DNA from: Chara braunii
Taxonomy: Eukaryota > Streptophyta > Charophyceae > Charales > Characeae
Assembly (NCBI GenBank): GCA_003427395.1
Contig: BFEA01000167.1
Coordinates: 2,535,220-2,557,581, forward strand
Direction of reading: 5' to 3'
DNA: 22,362 nucleotides
Made by a program: the position numbers and the translations under genes. Shown in pieces: positions 9,714 through 18,900 of the stretch. Numbering within the stretch: the first letter of the stretch is position 1; every line of letters begins with the position of its first letter. The notes beneath the pieces were generated by a model, which was not told the origin of the DNA, made no database searches, and was given only the letters and a program-made list of their open reading frames with translations.

Positions 9714-10181
9714 TCAGACATGTCTTTTCTCCCTGTTCTGCTTCTCACTCGTCCCGCGGCCTCTTGGCATCAATTGTTGAGAGCTGGCCTCGGGTCCCTC
9801 TTCCACCGGCTTCGCGGCTCGGTGATACCTCTGGACCTCGCCTGGTCTATTCCAGGACCTGATGTCCGTCTCCCGATCTCCCGCTTCGCTCATTTCGCTC
9901 TCCCCACCTGAGTCCCTGTCCAGGTGGGCCTGCTCTCTGTCCACCGTGTCAGTGGAAGTCTTAGTCTCATGATAAGCCACCGTTATCCGTAGCCTCGCCG
10001 TCACACCGTCCCTGCTGCAGCGCCTCTCCGAACGATCTCTCGCCTCTGTGACTGTGTCCTCCAGCTTCGGGTTAGTCTGCATCTCTCCCTCTTTCGCTCC
10101 CTCCACATTAATCTTCAACTGCACCTCCTCTCCACCGTCATAGTCGAGTATCATTGTAATCCAGGGCCCTTTCCCAGACAT
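9714..10181 (-). CDS. Doubtful hypothetical ORF, highly charged
   Basis: An open frame of 155 codons from an ATG at 10181 (reading MSGKGPWITMILDYDGGEEV) to a stop at 9714, rich in Glu, Arg, Asp and Ser, with no membrane segment and no motif that I recognise. It is the longest uninterrupted frame between 5300 and 11800. The opposite strand is strongly CT-rich (CTCTCC, CTCGCC words), which by itself yields long GA-rich frames on the minus strand, so this may be compositional. No conserved neighbour or repeat copy supports it. Treat as hypothetical at best. Confidence 0.2.
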   Translation of the reverse strand: MSGKGPWITMILDYDGGEEVQLKINVEGAKEGEMQTNPKLEDTVTEARDRSERRCSRDGVTARLRITVAYHETKTSTDTVDREQAHLDRDSGGESEMSEAGDRETDIRSWNRPGEVQRYHRAAKPVEEGPEASSQQLMPRGRGTSEKQNREKRHV

Positions 10182-10650
10182 AGGCTTCCAACGGGCCTGG
10201 TGGTACCAGTAACCAGGCCTGTATCCCTACAACGCCATAGCCGCTCTTCTCTCAGTAGCCAATGCCAGCACTCAATTCGTACTAGCCTGCACGCGAGACT
10301 ACTGGACAGGCTAAGTTCCGACTATCGAGAAATCAAAGCCTCAGCGTATATCACTGCTTACACCTGCGGAGCAATGACATGCCCCTCACAGGTAACAACC
10401 CCTGTTTTATAGGACTCAGAGTGACCGCGATCCCTGCGTACTAAAGGAAAATTCAGATAATAACTTAGAATTCTTGAAATTAATAAAATAACACGAATTT
10501 TAATAATTTTTTAGCAGGTAAGGCGGAATTTCAATAGTCGGTGCACAGACAGAACACTTGCTTTATAGCTACATCAGTCCCTATTCAGAGCGAAGTAACC
10601 AGGGTCTCGAAAAAAAAAACAGAAGTCCCATAACGGGACACTGACAGCCT
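10182..10650. other. No supported gene
   Basis: Mixed sequence with an AT-rich patch at about 10440-10520 (TTGAAATTAATAAAATAACACG). Nothing coding or structural was recognised. Confidence 0.4.
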
Positions 10651-10669
10651 TACCCTTCTCTTTAAAAAT

Positions 10670-10970
10670 GCATCGTCGTTCCACCCTTATCGGGTGCCCG
10701 TGTCCGATGGCAAGGAGGGGGCTTATGACCCTCCATGGGGGGTGATAGGCCTCCTACCAATGCGGCCGCGGGTCGCCCCTCTTTTGGGGCCTTACAGTGC
10801 GGCGCTCAATCGGAGTTCACCCACAGACGGTATACGTAAGGTCGGCCAACTTAGGCTGTGGACCAGTGAGCTCGAAATTCGAACCGTTGGCCTTTCCGCG
10901 AAACGACAGGCCAACAGGGAAAAAATTGAAAATAGGAAAATTAAGTTATAATAATAATAATAATGATAAC
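10670..10970 (+). repeat. Possible SINE-like unit ending in an (ATA)n tract
   Basis: About 280 bp of GC-balanced sequence (from GCATCGTCGTTCCACCC) ends in an A-rich stretch and an ATA/AAT microsatellite at 10948-10964, the usual form of a retroposed SINE or LINE tail. Just upstream lies TGGACCAGTGAGC followed by AATTCGAACC, which loosely resemble the A and B boxes of a tRNA-type Pol III promoter, but the spacing is much too short for a true tRNA and the matches are weak. No target-site duplication was identified. Candidate only. Confidence 0.25.
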
Positions 10971-11618
10971 AGTAAATCAGAAACGGAAAGGAAATCGTAG
11001 CATCACAATGGCCTGAGGCCACTGGATTTTTCCCAAACTAAAACGAGTTCAAATTCGACGTTTTATTTTCCTTTTTCTCTTTTCTCTTTTGACAACGACT
11101 TTTATCCCGTGCACCTAACCCATAACCTGGTTAGGAGGCATTTGGTCCGCAGTAAAAAAAAACGCCATGGCCTTTTCACCTTCGCATCCCAGGGCGAACC
11201 CGGCGGCTACCACGGCTTCAGGCCGGTAGTGCTTTGCTGTACAGCAGGGCGCCGAGCCTGCGTGGACGAATGGAAGTCCTGTGGCGCACCCTTTTTGCTG
11301 AGGGCAAAGTGACCAGGACCGTTCCGCGTCGAAAAACAGTTCGGGTACCAGGCCTACAGCACGAGATGAGCCTAGTGATCAGTAAGTCGGGACAAGGGAC
11401 TGGCACTGAGCGAGGATCTGGTACACAAAGGAGGGCCGGGACACCGCGCCCTCCGACATAATACCAAACCCCCACTTAACGTTCCCACTGGGTCGAAATG
11501 CATCGCATTTTCAACATAAATTCAGCGCGAGCAAGGAGTGTTTCTCATTCATTCTCACTCGCGACTCACTGCGGAGCCCGCACTATAGTTCTACGCAGTC
11601 TGTTTTCTATTTTGCTTT
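10971..11618. other. No supported gene
   Basis: GC-balanced block (about 11100-11470) with no frame above 85 codons, then mixed sequence up to the minisatellite. Contains an A run at about 11154-11162. The compositional change from its AT-rich surroundings suggests another repeat body, but I could not name it. Confidence 0.35.
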
Positions 11619-11621
11619 AGC

Positions 11622-11787
11622 GTTCACTCTTTTTCTCAGCGCTCGTTCTCTTTTCCAGCACTCATTCTTTTCCCCAACGTTCACCTTCTCGTTGCACTCA
11701 CCTTTCTTATCTGCGCTCGCCTTTTCTCTCGGTGCTCACCCTTTCTCTCGGTGCTCGCCCTTTCTCTCGGTGCTCGCCTTCTCTCGA
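11622..11787. repeat. 19-bp minisatellite, about nine units
   Basis: Units start at 11622, 11641, 11660, 11679, 11696, 11715, 11734, 11753 and 11772. The last four are nearly identical (GCTCGCCCTTTCTCTCGGT), spaced exactly 19 bp. Earlier units are more diverged (GCTCGTTCTCTTTTCC, ACTCATTCTTTTCC, GTTCACCTTCTCGTT) and one is 17 bp. Newest units at the 3' side, oldest at the 5' side, suggests growth at one end. The array is strictly pyrimidine-rich on the plus strand. Confidence 0.88.
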
Positions 11788-11807
11788 CCACCGCAAGTCG
11801 TAACCCT

Positions 11808-11815
11808 TATATTTA
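11808..11815 (+). promoter_or_regulatory. Possible TATA element upstream of 11979 ATG
   Basis: TATATTTA lies about 165 bp upstream of the ATG at 11979 and is followed by long CT-rich stretches, the kind of leader found before many fungal genes. It follows the minisatellite directly. Suggestive only, since the downstream gene is itself uncertain. Confidence 0.3.
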
Positions 11816-11978
11816 GTGCAGTCATTTTCCTCTTTTCTTCTTACCAGTTCCCTGCTTTCGTTTGTCCCCTTGGTCATCCCATCACCATAAATTTCTTTCA
11901 TATAGCACCCTCTTTTATCATATAGTGCTACATCCTCTGTCTTTCACCTCTCTCTTAACTACCACCTCATTCCCTACC

Positions 11979-12341
11979 ATGCCTGAGGCACGCCGCGAAC
12001 AGGGTAGAGGAAGAGGTAGGACAGGGAAGGCTAAAGAGGAGCCGCCAGTTAGGGCACGACGCACTTATAGTTCAGAGGAGGAGGAGGAAGAACAGCCAAG
12101 GGGTTACGCGCATCAAAGATCTTATCCGCGTTATCCATTAACAGGGTGGTATGAGAAGACTTCATCCCTAGACAGGATGGAGTACCTCCGAAAAAAATTC
12201 GATGCACGTCATGGCACCCCCAGCGCTTTTTTCTCCTCCTTATATCCCCAGAGCTCCTTCCACCCCCGCCGTGAGCAAAGCCATAGTGCCAGTTCCGCCT
12301 TCCTCTGTCCCATGCGTTATCTCTTCACCTCAACACCCTAG
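11979..12341 (+). CDS. Hypothetical protein, Arg/Gly- and Glu-rich N-terminus
   Basis: From the ATG at 11979 (context CTACCATGC) the frame reads 120 codons. It starts MPEARREQGRGRGRTGK, then a seven-residue run of acidic residues after TYSS, then GYAHQRSYPRYPLTGWYEKT and SSLDRMEYLRKKFDARHG. Basic and acidic low-complexity starts like this occur in fungal gag proteins and in RNA-binding proteins, but I recognise no domain. The last 40 codons look less protein-like. A GTGAGC at 12271 and a CTTCCTTTTCCAG ending at 12387 could bound a 117-nt intron; spliced that way the frame ends 12 codons later. An AATAAA at 12573-12578 could end the transcript. It could also be the truncated 5' end of another retroelement. 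Confidence 0.35.
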   Translation: MPEARREQGRGRGRTGKAKEEPPVRARRTYSSEEEEEEQPRGYAHQRSYPRYPLTGWYEKTSSLDRMEYLRKKFDARHGTPSAFFSSLYPQSSFHPRREQSHSASSAFLCPMRYLFTSTP

Positions 12342-12726
12342 TCATTGCATTCTCTTCAGTATCTTCTTTCTTCTCTTCCTTTTCCAGATGGAGTTTGTAG
12401 CCATCTTTTATGTCTTATATAAGCATGATTTCTTTTCAACTTTCTGAGTCTGATTTTTGCTCACAAAATTTTCAGTTCGTCGCCCGCTTCATAGCGTCCC
12501 TGGCCTGAGAGGTTGGCTTCCTTAAGGTCGGGGATGTTGTTCCTCGTGAACCAGGTCGCTTGTCGGCCACCAAATAAATTTTAAGAATGATTTTTATCTA
12601 CTTGTTTCACTCGTTCTGCTGCTGATCTTTTGTACAAAGGTTACCTTAGCTCTTGATCAGGCATCTGTGTCAGGGGTGTGTCCCAGTAATGAAGGCACTC
12701 ACTGTCCGCCATGCTGGGGATGGACC
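12342..12726. other. No supported gene; possible 3' region of the 11979 ORF
   Basis: Holds the possible 3' splice site (12387) and AATAAA (12573-12578) mentioned for the 11979 frame. Otherwise AT-rich sequence without recognisable features. Confidence 0.35.
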
Positions 12727-12903
12727 ATACCAAACCCTTTTTCTGTCTCTCTGGCCTGAGTGAGATGTCTTCTCAACTTCTCAAGCACCTTATGGGGATA
12801 CCAAACCCTGTTTTCTTTCTCTGGTCTGAGTGAGGCGTCTCCTCAACTTCTCAGACAGGAGGAAAACGATACCAAACCCTTTTTCTTTTTCTCTGGTATG
12901 GAA
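12727..12903. repeat. 71-bp tandem repeat, 2.5 units
   Basis: Units begin with ATACCAAACCCT at 12727, 12798 and 12869, exactly 71 bp apart. Each full unit continues with a T/C-rich run, CTGGCCTGAGTGAG or CTGGTCTGAGTGAG, then CTCAACTTCTCA. The third unit is partial and ends after CTCTGGTATGG. Open frames crossing it share the peptide LLNFS because of the repeat and are not evidence of a gene. Confidence 0.9.
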
Positions 12904-13119
12904 ACTTCAGATAAATCTTTGTATACCTGCAAAACAGCGAGATCCCACAGACAGCAGATCCCCAGCAAGCAGACCATCTGACAACCAGGAGTCAAGCAGT
13001 AACAAATTAAAATAAAACTCATAAATAAAATAATAAATAATCAACAATAAGAGTCACAAAACAACTCTTCATACCCAAGATTTATTGATTACCTTGGTTT
13101 TGGTCCACCACTGACCAGG

Positions 13120-13930
13120 AATGTCGGACGTCCCGTCAGCCTGACATACCTCATTCGACCCGCCTCAGGCCAAAACTAGTCAGACCATTTATTTTGATAG
13201 CCCCTTTGACCTGCCTCCAGGTCAGGACCAGCATACCCACTACTCGAGTATGACAGCCCTTTGGCACTCTCGCCAGGACACCCAGACTATAGCGGGTCTG
13301 GTCGCCCCGTGACAGTAGACCTCCCGTCAGTCAAACTGTCCTGAACCCGGATTTGACCACTGCAGTCGGGGACCGGCTCACCCACCAGTTTTTGGCCAAG
13401 GACGCTGCCTGCCCCGTCCAAATTTTCGAACGTAGGACCCGGTCTAACTACGATTCAAGGCTCTGGCGAACCTTACTGGATTGCATCCTCTAACTGTGGT
13501 AGGGTTCTAGTTGACCCCTTTCAACCTCACAGGCCAGACCCTCGGAGTCTTAGCCTCTACGGAATTCGACACTCGCGTTGGGGACATGTTAACCCCACCT
13601 GATTGCAACCTACTGCGGTAAGGCTCTGGCTAGCCCCGACAATCAATGCATCCTTAGGTTTAGAGAAGAAGATACCCCAGATACAGACAATCAGACAAAC
13701 ATATCACAACCCACAAGCAGACTGCCCATGCCCCAAAACAGGACAAACATTTCTCAAGAGACGTCCCGTCAGTCTCAAGAGGCACTGAACAATAACAAGC
13801 TAGCCAACACTAAGAGCTTGCAAGAGACCTCTCTTCATCCTCAAGCAAAGAACTTAGTGCTAGCCCCAGAAAGATCCCTTCCCTCAACTAGGATTTCTTC
13901 TCCAAGAGGCGTCCCGTCAGCCTCAAGAAA
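13120..13930. repeat. Cluster of short dispersed repeats, non-coding
   Basis: CCCGTCAG occurs at 13132, 13323, 13765 and 13913. The last two lie in a longer match of about 27 bp (CAAGAG[A/G]CGTCCCGTCAG then CTCAAGA) at 13755-13781 and 13903-13929. A second pair, GGATTGCATCCTCTAACTG near 13479 and TGATTGCAACCTACTGCGG near 13600, is spaced about 120 bp and followed in both by GGTAGGGTTCT or GGTAAGGCTCT. No frame is convincing. This may be the body of a decayed LTR or satellite-like repeat. Confidence 0.5.
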
Positions 13931-14339
13931 ATACTAAAATACTGATCTTAGAGAGATTCATTCCCTCATCCGAGTGAAGACAGACCCTTAGCCAAAGCAC
14001 AAAGTCCCTCTACTGAACACTCTCAGTCAAGTAAAGTTGAACTTCTTTATGTCTGCCTTCGTCTGAATCTCTTGGATGGACATTTTACTCAGAGACACGA
14101 AGTGTTTCTGCTGATAACTCTTAGTCAGGCAGAACTGAAGTTATCATGTTCTTCTCTGTATCTTAGGATAGTACCGATCATATCGTTCGATGTGTCACAA
14201 CCATGAGTTTCTCAGATACTTGACATTAAGTCAATGCTTACTGAACTGAATTTACAGTTATTCCCCACTCTCAGGGACTTGACACTCATGGTACGACTGT
14301 AGCACTGCATCATAGATATAGTCTCTCTAACTTGCTGAA

Positions 14340-14421
14340 AACTGAGATATCGAAATTGAATTACCGAAACTGAAATGACGAAACTGAAATGCTGAATCTG
14401 AAATGCTGAATTGATTATGCA
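14340..14421. repeat. Degenerate CTGAAATGA-type short tandem repeat
   Basis: Repeats of about 14 bp: GAAACTGAAATGAC, GAAACTGAAATGCT, GAATCTGAAATGCT, GAATTGATTATGC, preceded by more diverged units. Located 3' of pol of the minus-strand element, where its 3' LTR should lie. The surrounding 13935-14480 sequence has no gene. Confidence 0.6.
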
Positions 14422-14474
14422 AGAATGGTTTGAGTTTGCTGAAGCTGAATCTTATTGTCTCAATGCCTCACTGT

Positions 14475-14494
14475 ATTTTTTCTCTCAGTCCTCT
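14475..14494 (-). promoter_or_regulatory. Possible polypurine tract of the minus-strand element
   Basis: On the minus strand GAGGACTGAGAGAAAAAA lies about a dozen bases after the integrase-side stop (14507-14509). A purine run just upstream of the 3' LTR primes plus-strand DNA synthesis in LTR elements. Position and composition fit, but the LTR boundary is not proven. Confidence 0.3.
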
Positions 14495-14506
14495 ATGACT
14501 GTTCTC

Positions 14507-15752
14507 TCACTTGGATGATTGACTTCTCTTTCCTTTCTTTGAAGTCACTGCAGGGATCAAATCAGGATCTCTGAAGATAAACTTACGAAGTCTTGACCCT
14601 GATACCATGTCGTGAACCCTGGATCCATCCATCTCTGATATCTCATAGACTTTTCTTTCTGCTTCACCCGTGATTCTATATGGACCAAGCCATCTTGGCT
14701 TTAATCTCTTAGTCCACTGAGTCTCAAGGGAACTGTCAAACAGAAGGATAACATCTTCAATCTTCAATTTATCCTTTCTTATATACCTTTTCTTGTTTCA
14801 TCTCTCTTGATCTGATAATCTGTTGGATGTCATCCTTTCTGCAGCATCCATTACTGCTTGATCAACTTCTGTTATTTGTCTCATCCGGATTTGAAGGAGT
14901 TCTGAAATAGAATAATCTCTGTCACTCTGTTGACTTGACCACGTCTTGACAATGCTTTCAATTGGCAAGGTAGCATATCGATCATACAACAGAGTAAATT
15001 GTGCATAGTCAGTAGTTCTCTTGACTGTGATGTTGTCAGCGTATACAGCAACTCTCAATACCTTTGGCCAGTTGCTAAGGTTCCCTTCACACCATTTGGC
15101 CAATGAATTTTTCAAAGTTTTGTGACCTCTTTCAACAGCTGCATTCGCTTAAGGATGATAAGTGGTCACATACCGAATTCTGACACCCAACCTGAGTGTG
15201 GTTCTTCTGACAATCTCATTTCTGAGTTCTGATCCTCTGACTGAGATAAATTCTCTGATAAAAAAATACCTGAGATAGACTTCTTCTATCCAGTCAGCCA
15301 CTTGCTCGGCTGTCTTCCTTTTCAGAGTTTTTGCCTCGACATATCCAGAAAAATTATCCCTCATATTTAATATATATCTCATCTCACCCTTGCCTTGAGG
15401 CATAGTGATGAGATCCAGATGAACTCTACTTCCTGGTTGTACCAGAATATTGGGGAATAAAGGTTCAATCATTCTTGTGGTGGACCTCTTCTGACATAAC
15501 ACACATGATTTACAATATTTGTAAATCATGTCTCTCATGCCAGGCCAGAAGTAGAGTTTAACAATCTTGGAGTAGGTTGCTTCAGCAGCCCTGTGACCAC
15601 CAGCAACCCCCTCGTGTAGAGCAGCAATTATCTCTAACTGTCTCTCTTTACCACAGACCACTCTTAGTGGAGATAGACCTTCTTTATCATCCACAAAGAG
15701 ATGTCCCCTTTTTAGCCTGAATTTCTTCCTCGAATTTTGTAATAATACTCCT
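14507..15752 (-). pseudogene. Integrase of the minus-strand element
   Basis: Starts in frame with KKFRLKRGHLFVDD. The HHCC zinc finger is complete (ALHEGVAGGHRAAEA, then CKSCVLCQKRS). The core has Asp in VHLDLITMP and the DNFSGYVEAK box. The second catalytic Asp appears lost: ISVRGSEL stands where the family has a D-x-G motif (a Val codon GTC for Asp). The Glu is present in AVERGHKTLK. A TAA at 15149-15151 interrupts the conserved YHPQAN motif exactly at the Gln, implying CAA to TAA. A TGA at about 14798 breaks the C-terminal part, which goes on with KIEDVILLFDS and KPRWLGPYRI, the usual GPY-like C-terminal domain, and ends at 14507. Frame is otherwise constant over about 1.2 kb. Confidence 0.92.
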
Positions 15753-16134
15753 TTAACTGCTCCTTTTCCATCTTCTTGTCAATCTCTTGATAATTTTCAT
15801 CATATTCCTCAAAGAAGAAAAATATTTATTTCTCCTTCTTTTCACTCTCTTCTTCTTCTTTTGAGGGAGAGTTTTCACCAATTTCATGAGCAGCCACTGC
15901 TGCTGCATTAACTCTAGCATACCAATCATTTGGCTCATCATCTTCTTCTTTCCCGAGAATCGACTCATAAACATATGCATTAGGGATCTCTCCCCAGCCG
16001 TCTCTTTCTTCAGGCCACAAACTCCACTTTTAGGAGCATGGTACTTCATAATCCTCATCAACTTTCTCATTCAGAAAATTATCAACATAGGCAAATTCTT
16101 CAATTGTTTCATTCACATCTTCTTCTTCTTCTCG
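15753..16134 (-). pseudogene. Acidic linker between RNase H and integrase
   Basis: Glu/Asp/Lys-rich coding sequence in the RNase H frame (VNETIEEFAYVDNF, then WPEERDGWGEIPNAYVYES and an EEEESEKKEK run), with a TAG at about 16135 just after DLSRIE, a TAA near 16030 and a TAA near 15824, then a frameshift before the integrase. Such spacer segments are common between RNase H and integrase in fungal Ty3 elements. No catalytic role is expected. Overlapping frames on both strands here are artefacts of GAA/TTC-rich sequence. Confidence 0.7.
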
Positions 16135-16137
16135 CTA

Positions 16138-16605
16138 CTCAATCCGGCTTAGGTCATCTGCTCTGTTCTTCTCAGTATGAATCTTTTCCAACAGAAAATC
16201 ATATGTCCAGATGAAGGCGATCCACCTGCTGACTGTTGGACCTACATGTTTGTGTTTTTTAATGGCACCTATCACAGCAGATGCATTAGTCCTCAGGATG
16301 AATCTCCTTCCTAGCACGTAGTGCCTGAAGTACCTAAGGTTATGAATGATTGACAATAGTTCTTTCCTAAATTGGGTGTAGCCTCTTTCTATAGAATTGA
16401 GGGTTCTACTCTCAAATCTCAGAGGCCTCTCTCTCTCATTTTCATCTTTCTGAATGAGTACTCCACCCAGAGCAACTGGTCCTCTATCCGCCTCAATGAT
16501 GAAAGGTTTTGCCCCCTCATCATCATAAAATGACACTCCGAGCACTACACCACCATCTTTTAGTTTTTCTTGTAGTGTTTCTGCAGCAGCTTGTTTTTTA
16601 TCATT
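16138..16605 (-). pseudogene. RNase H of the minus-strand element, catalytic Asp lost
   Basis: Removes RNA from the RNA-DNA hybrid. In one open frame: first Asp in FIIEADRGPVALGGVL, Glu in YTQFRKELLSIIHNLRYFRHY, then FILRTNASAVIG, where the family has Asp in place of the Asn (codon 16285-16287, AAT; a single G-to-A change from GAT). ADDLSRIE closes the domain. Two TGA codons just upstream (16612-16614 and 16606-16608) stand where the RT-RNase H connection normally has Trp. Loss of this Asp would by itself abolish activity. Confidence 0.88.
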
Positions 16606-16608
16606 TCA

Positions 16609-17778
16609 TGCTCAGTTAACCCCTAGCCTTACCATCTCCCTCAGAGGCTCTGCAAGGGTAGCAAAATGAGGAATAAAAATCCTTCAGAATCCACAGACTC
16701 CCAAGAAGCTTCTGACATTTGTCACTCTTTTGAGATGCAGAGACTAGTTTAAGATCTTGTCCATCTTCTTAGGGTCTTGACTCCTACCCTCGAAAAAACA
16801 TCTAAAGCCCAAGATTATCACCTCTGGTTAAAAGAGAAGGGACTTTGGTCCACTGACAGTCAGATTATATCTATGAAGTCTCTCTAGGATCATCTTTACT
16901 CCTTCAGCATGTTCCCAAACAAACTTTTTGACTCCCCCTGCGACCAAAGTCTCATCGCTTACTAGAGGTCCTTTTACAAGATTATCATCAATGTAGGGAA
17001 TGGTTATTTGATGAGAAATATCTTGCATGACTTTGATCATATCCCTTTGAACCACTGTCACACCATTAGTCCAACCCTGAGGTACCACACACATCTGAAC
17101 AAGTCCCCTTGGCGTGTGCATGACAGTCATTGGTCGGCTAGTGAGATCAATGGAAAACTGATCATAGCTAGAATACAGATCAACTAAAGAATAAATACAT
17201 CAACCGGCAAAGGTTTCAGAGAGAAGATCAACATTGGGAAGACTATCTGCATCACGTACCGTCACATAATTGAGCTTATAAAGATTTTGTATCCATCTTA
17301 GTCCGCCCCCTGGTTTCCAGAAACAAAACCAGTGGTTAGCATACGGTCCATCAACAGGTTCAGCAACATTAGATGCAATCTTCTTATCAAGATACTTTAC
17401 AACTACTGCTTCTTCCTTCAGGGCATACTTGGTCGGCCTATCATTCCATGGAACATGATCAATTGTCCAAATTTTTGTCATCTTGATCATGTCCACATCC
17501 AACAGCCCTCTCTCTTCATCGTTAAAGGAGAAAGCACCAGAGAATTCCTGACACATACTAAAAATATATTCTTTCTCTTTAGGCAGGATAAACTGATCCG
17601 AGTCTATCTTCATTGTGTCAAATCTCTCTTTGGTGACTTTATTCCCCAATTTTACTGATTTTCTCAATACTTTTATGATTTTTCTCTTTTTTTTCAATGC
17701 TTCATCATAATTTTTTTCTATTAGGATTGCCACCGGGTTTTTCTCCACCCGCTTGGGCTTGTATTTTCTCTTTGACAC
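16609..17778 (-). pseudogene. Reverse transcriptase of the minus-strand element
   Basis: Starts around MSKRKYKPKRVEKNPVA; the palm includes EFSGAFSFNDEERGLLD, IDHVPWNDRP, WFCFWKPGGGLRWIQNL, then LVDLYSSYDQFSID, HTPRGLVQMCVVPQGWTN and catalytic YIDD at 16984-16995. The thumb has LKRVTNVRSFLGVCGF and RIFIPHFA. In-frame stops: TGA at 17200-17202 at the conserved Arg of the FAGR motif (CGA to TGA), TAA at 16828-16830, TAG at 16744-16746 and TGA at 16684-16686. The frame is the same from 17778 through the RNase H, so damage here is by nonsense mutations, not indels. It is of the GWTN/IDD type typical of large fungal Ty3 elements. Confidence 0.92.
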
Positions 17779-17819
17779 AGTGACTATTTTCCTTAAAAAA
17801 TGGTGAGTCGGTGCAAATT

Positions 17820-18427
17820 TTAATTTCGTCCTTCCTCCCTTAGCTCTACAACCCTTTTAAATTCTTCAATTTGTCCATCTTCGTCCTCGAGATTACCAAG
17901 AGTTTTTATCATTTTCGAAATCTGATTGATACCTAGCGAAATCTCTTCTTTCACTTCTGGTTTTTCTTCTGCTTTTAGCCTCCTAATCTTTTCAGTAGAA
18001 TCTTCTCTTCTGATTGAATTAGCAGACAGTTGATGCTTGAAATCACTTTTGAGCAAACCATAAAAGTCTGTTCCTGAGCAGTCTCACGATCTTGTAGGCC
18101 GATATAAGATGACCCCTCATGACTGAAAAATTGGACTGCCTCCATCCTATGCAAGAATGGAGTTGCCAAAAAACAGTCGTGGTCTAGGTTCGACACTACA
18201 AAACTCAGTAATTTCACAGTCATTGTCCCTACTCTAATAGGCAAATTGTCTACAAACCCTGCCACAAACAGCTCTCCTTCAATATTGCTCAGTACATTTT
18301 GGGCAGGCCTATCAATAGACAAATTACATGCCTCCATCGTTCTTCGTGAAAAAAGTATCATCTCTGCCCAGAGTCCACTATGGCTAGAATCTTCACTTGA
18401 TTTATATGATATGCAAGGTGTCCACAT
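17820..18427 (-). pseudogene. Aspartic protease and downstream linker
   Basis: Retropepsin that cuts the gag-pol polyprotein. The active site VDSG is encoded at 18367-18378 in the gag-side frame. Immediately after it the frame is lost; a single missing G in the GGG run would explain this. The rest continues one frame over: EMILFSRRTMEACNLSID, LPIRVGTMTVKLLSFVVS and DCFLATPFLHRM, the usual flap and second-strand region of these proteases. A second shift near 18056 leads to a Lys/Glu-rich linker (17820-18056) joining to the RT. The preceding 18544-18900 segment (FDVITKMLVDMEVTLSFKDA then LTPRLR) resembles the pre-protease region of fungal gag-pol polyproteins. Confidence 0.85.
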
Positions 18428-18543
18428 CCCTTGGTTGCGAACCTCATCTTGCAGTCTGACAGTGACCTGTTCACTTGGTTGGGAAAGACTGATCCCAAAT
18501 AATTAGCTTCTAATTTCTCCTTCTCAATAAAATTCTTCAGTTT

Positions 18544-18900
18544 TTATCTTAATCTGGGTGTTAGAGTCATTGCATCCTTGAAGGATAATGTCACTTCCAT
18601 ATCTACCAACATTTTAGTAATTACATCAAAAATCACTGTTTCATATTTCAAATCACTCTTGAGAATAAATTTTATCTTTCTTCCCTGTTCATTCTTTCCT
18701 TGTGAACGTTCCTGTTCAGGGTCATCAACGATGTTAACCAGTGGCTCCTCAGCCTTCTTCATTTTTTTTTCCTCTATCATTTGAGGCGTCATACGGGCTT
18801 GGAGATTTCTCACTTCACCAAACCGGACACTAGGTTCCATGACAAGTTCTGGGAGTAAATCGCCATGAAACGACATCATGTTAACCAGAAAGCGAACCAT
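18544..18900 (-). pseudogene. Pre-protease region of gag-pol
   Basis: In the same frame as the zinc-knuckle part of gag and separated from it only by a TAG at 18901-18903, which is followed directly by an ATG, so the two were probably one reading frame. The segment is Lys/Glu-rich, then has a hydrophobic helix-like stretch VIFDVITKMLVDMEVTLSF followed by MTLTPRLR and a stop at 18544, beyond which the frame runs on into the protease VDSG. The position and the SL/ALSP-like ending match the segment preceding protease in large basidiomycete Ty3 elements, as I recall them. Confidence 0.7.

Noticed and set aside
10860-10910. tRNA gene
   Set aside because: B-box-like AATTCGAACC is present but no cloverleaf can be drawn and the A-box distance is too short.
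12760-13015. Plus-strand frames sharing an LLNFS peptide
   Set aside because: The shared peptide comes from the 71-bp tandem repeat, not from protein conservation.
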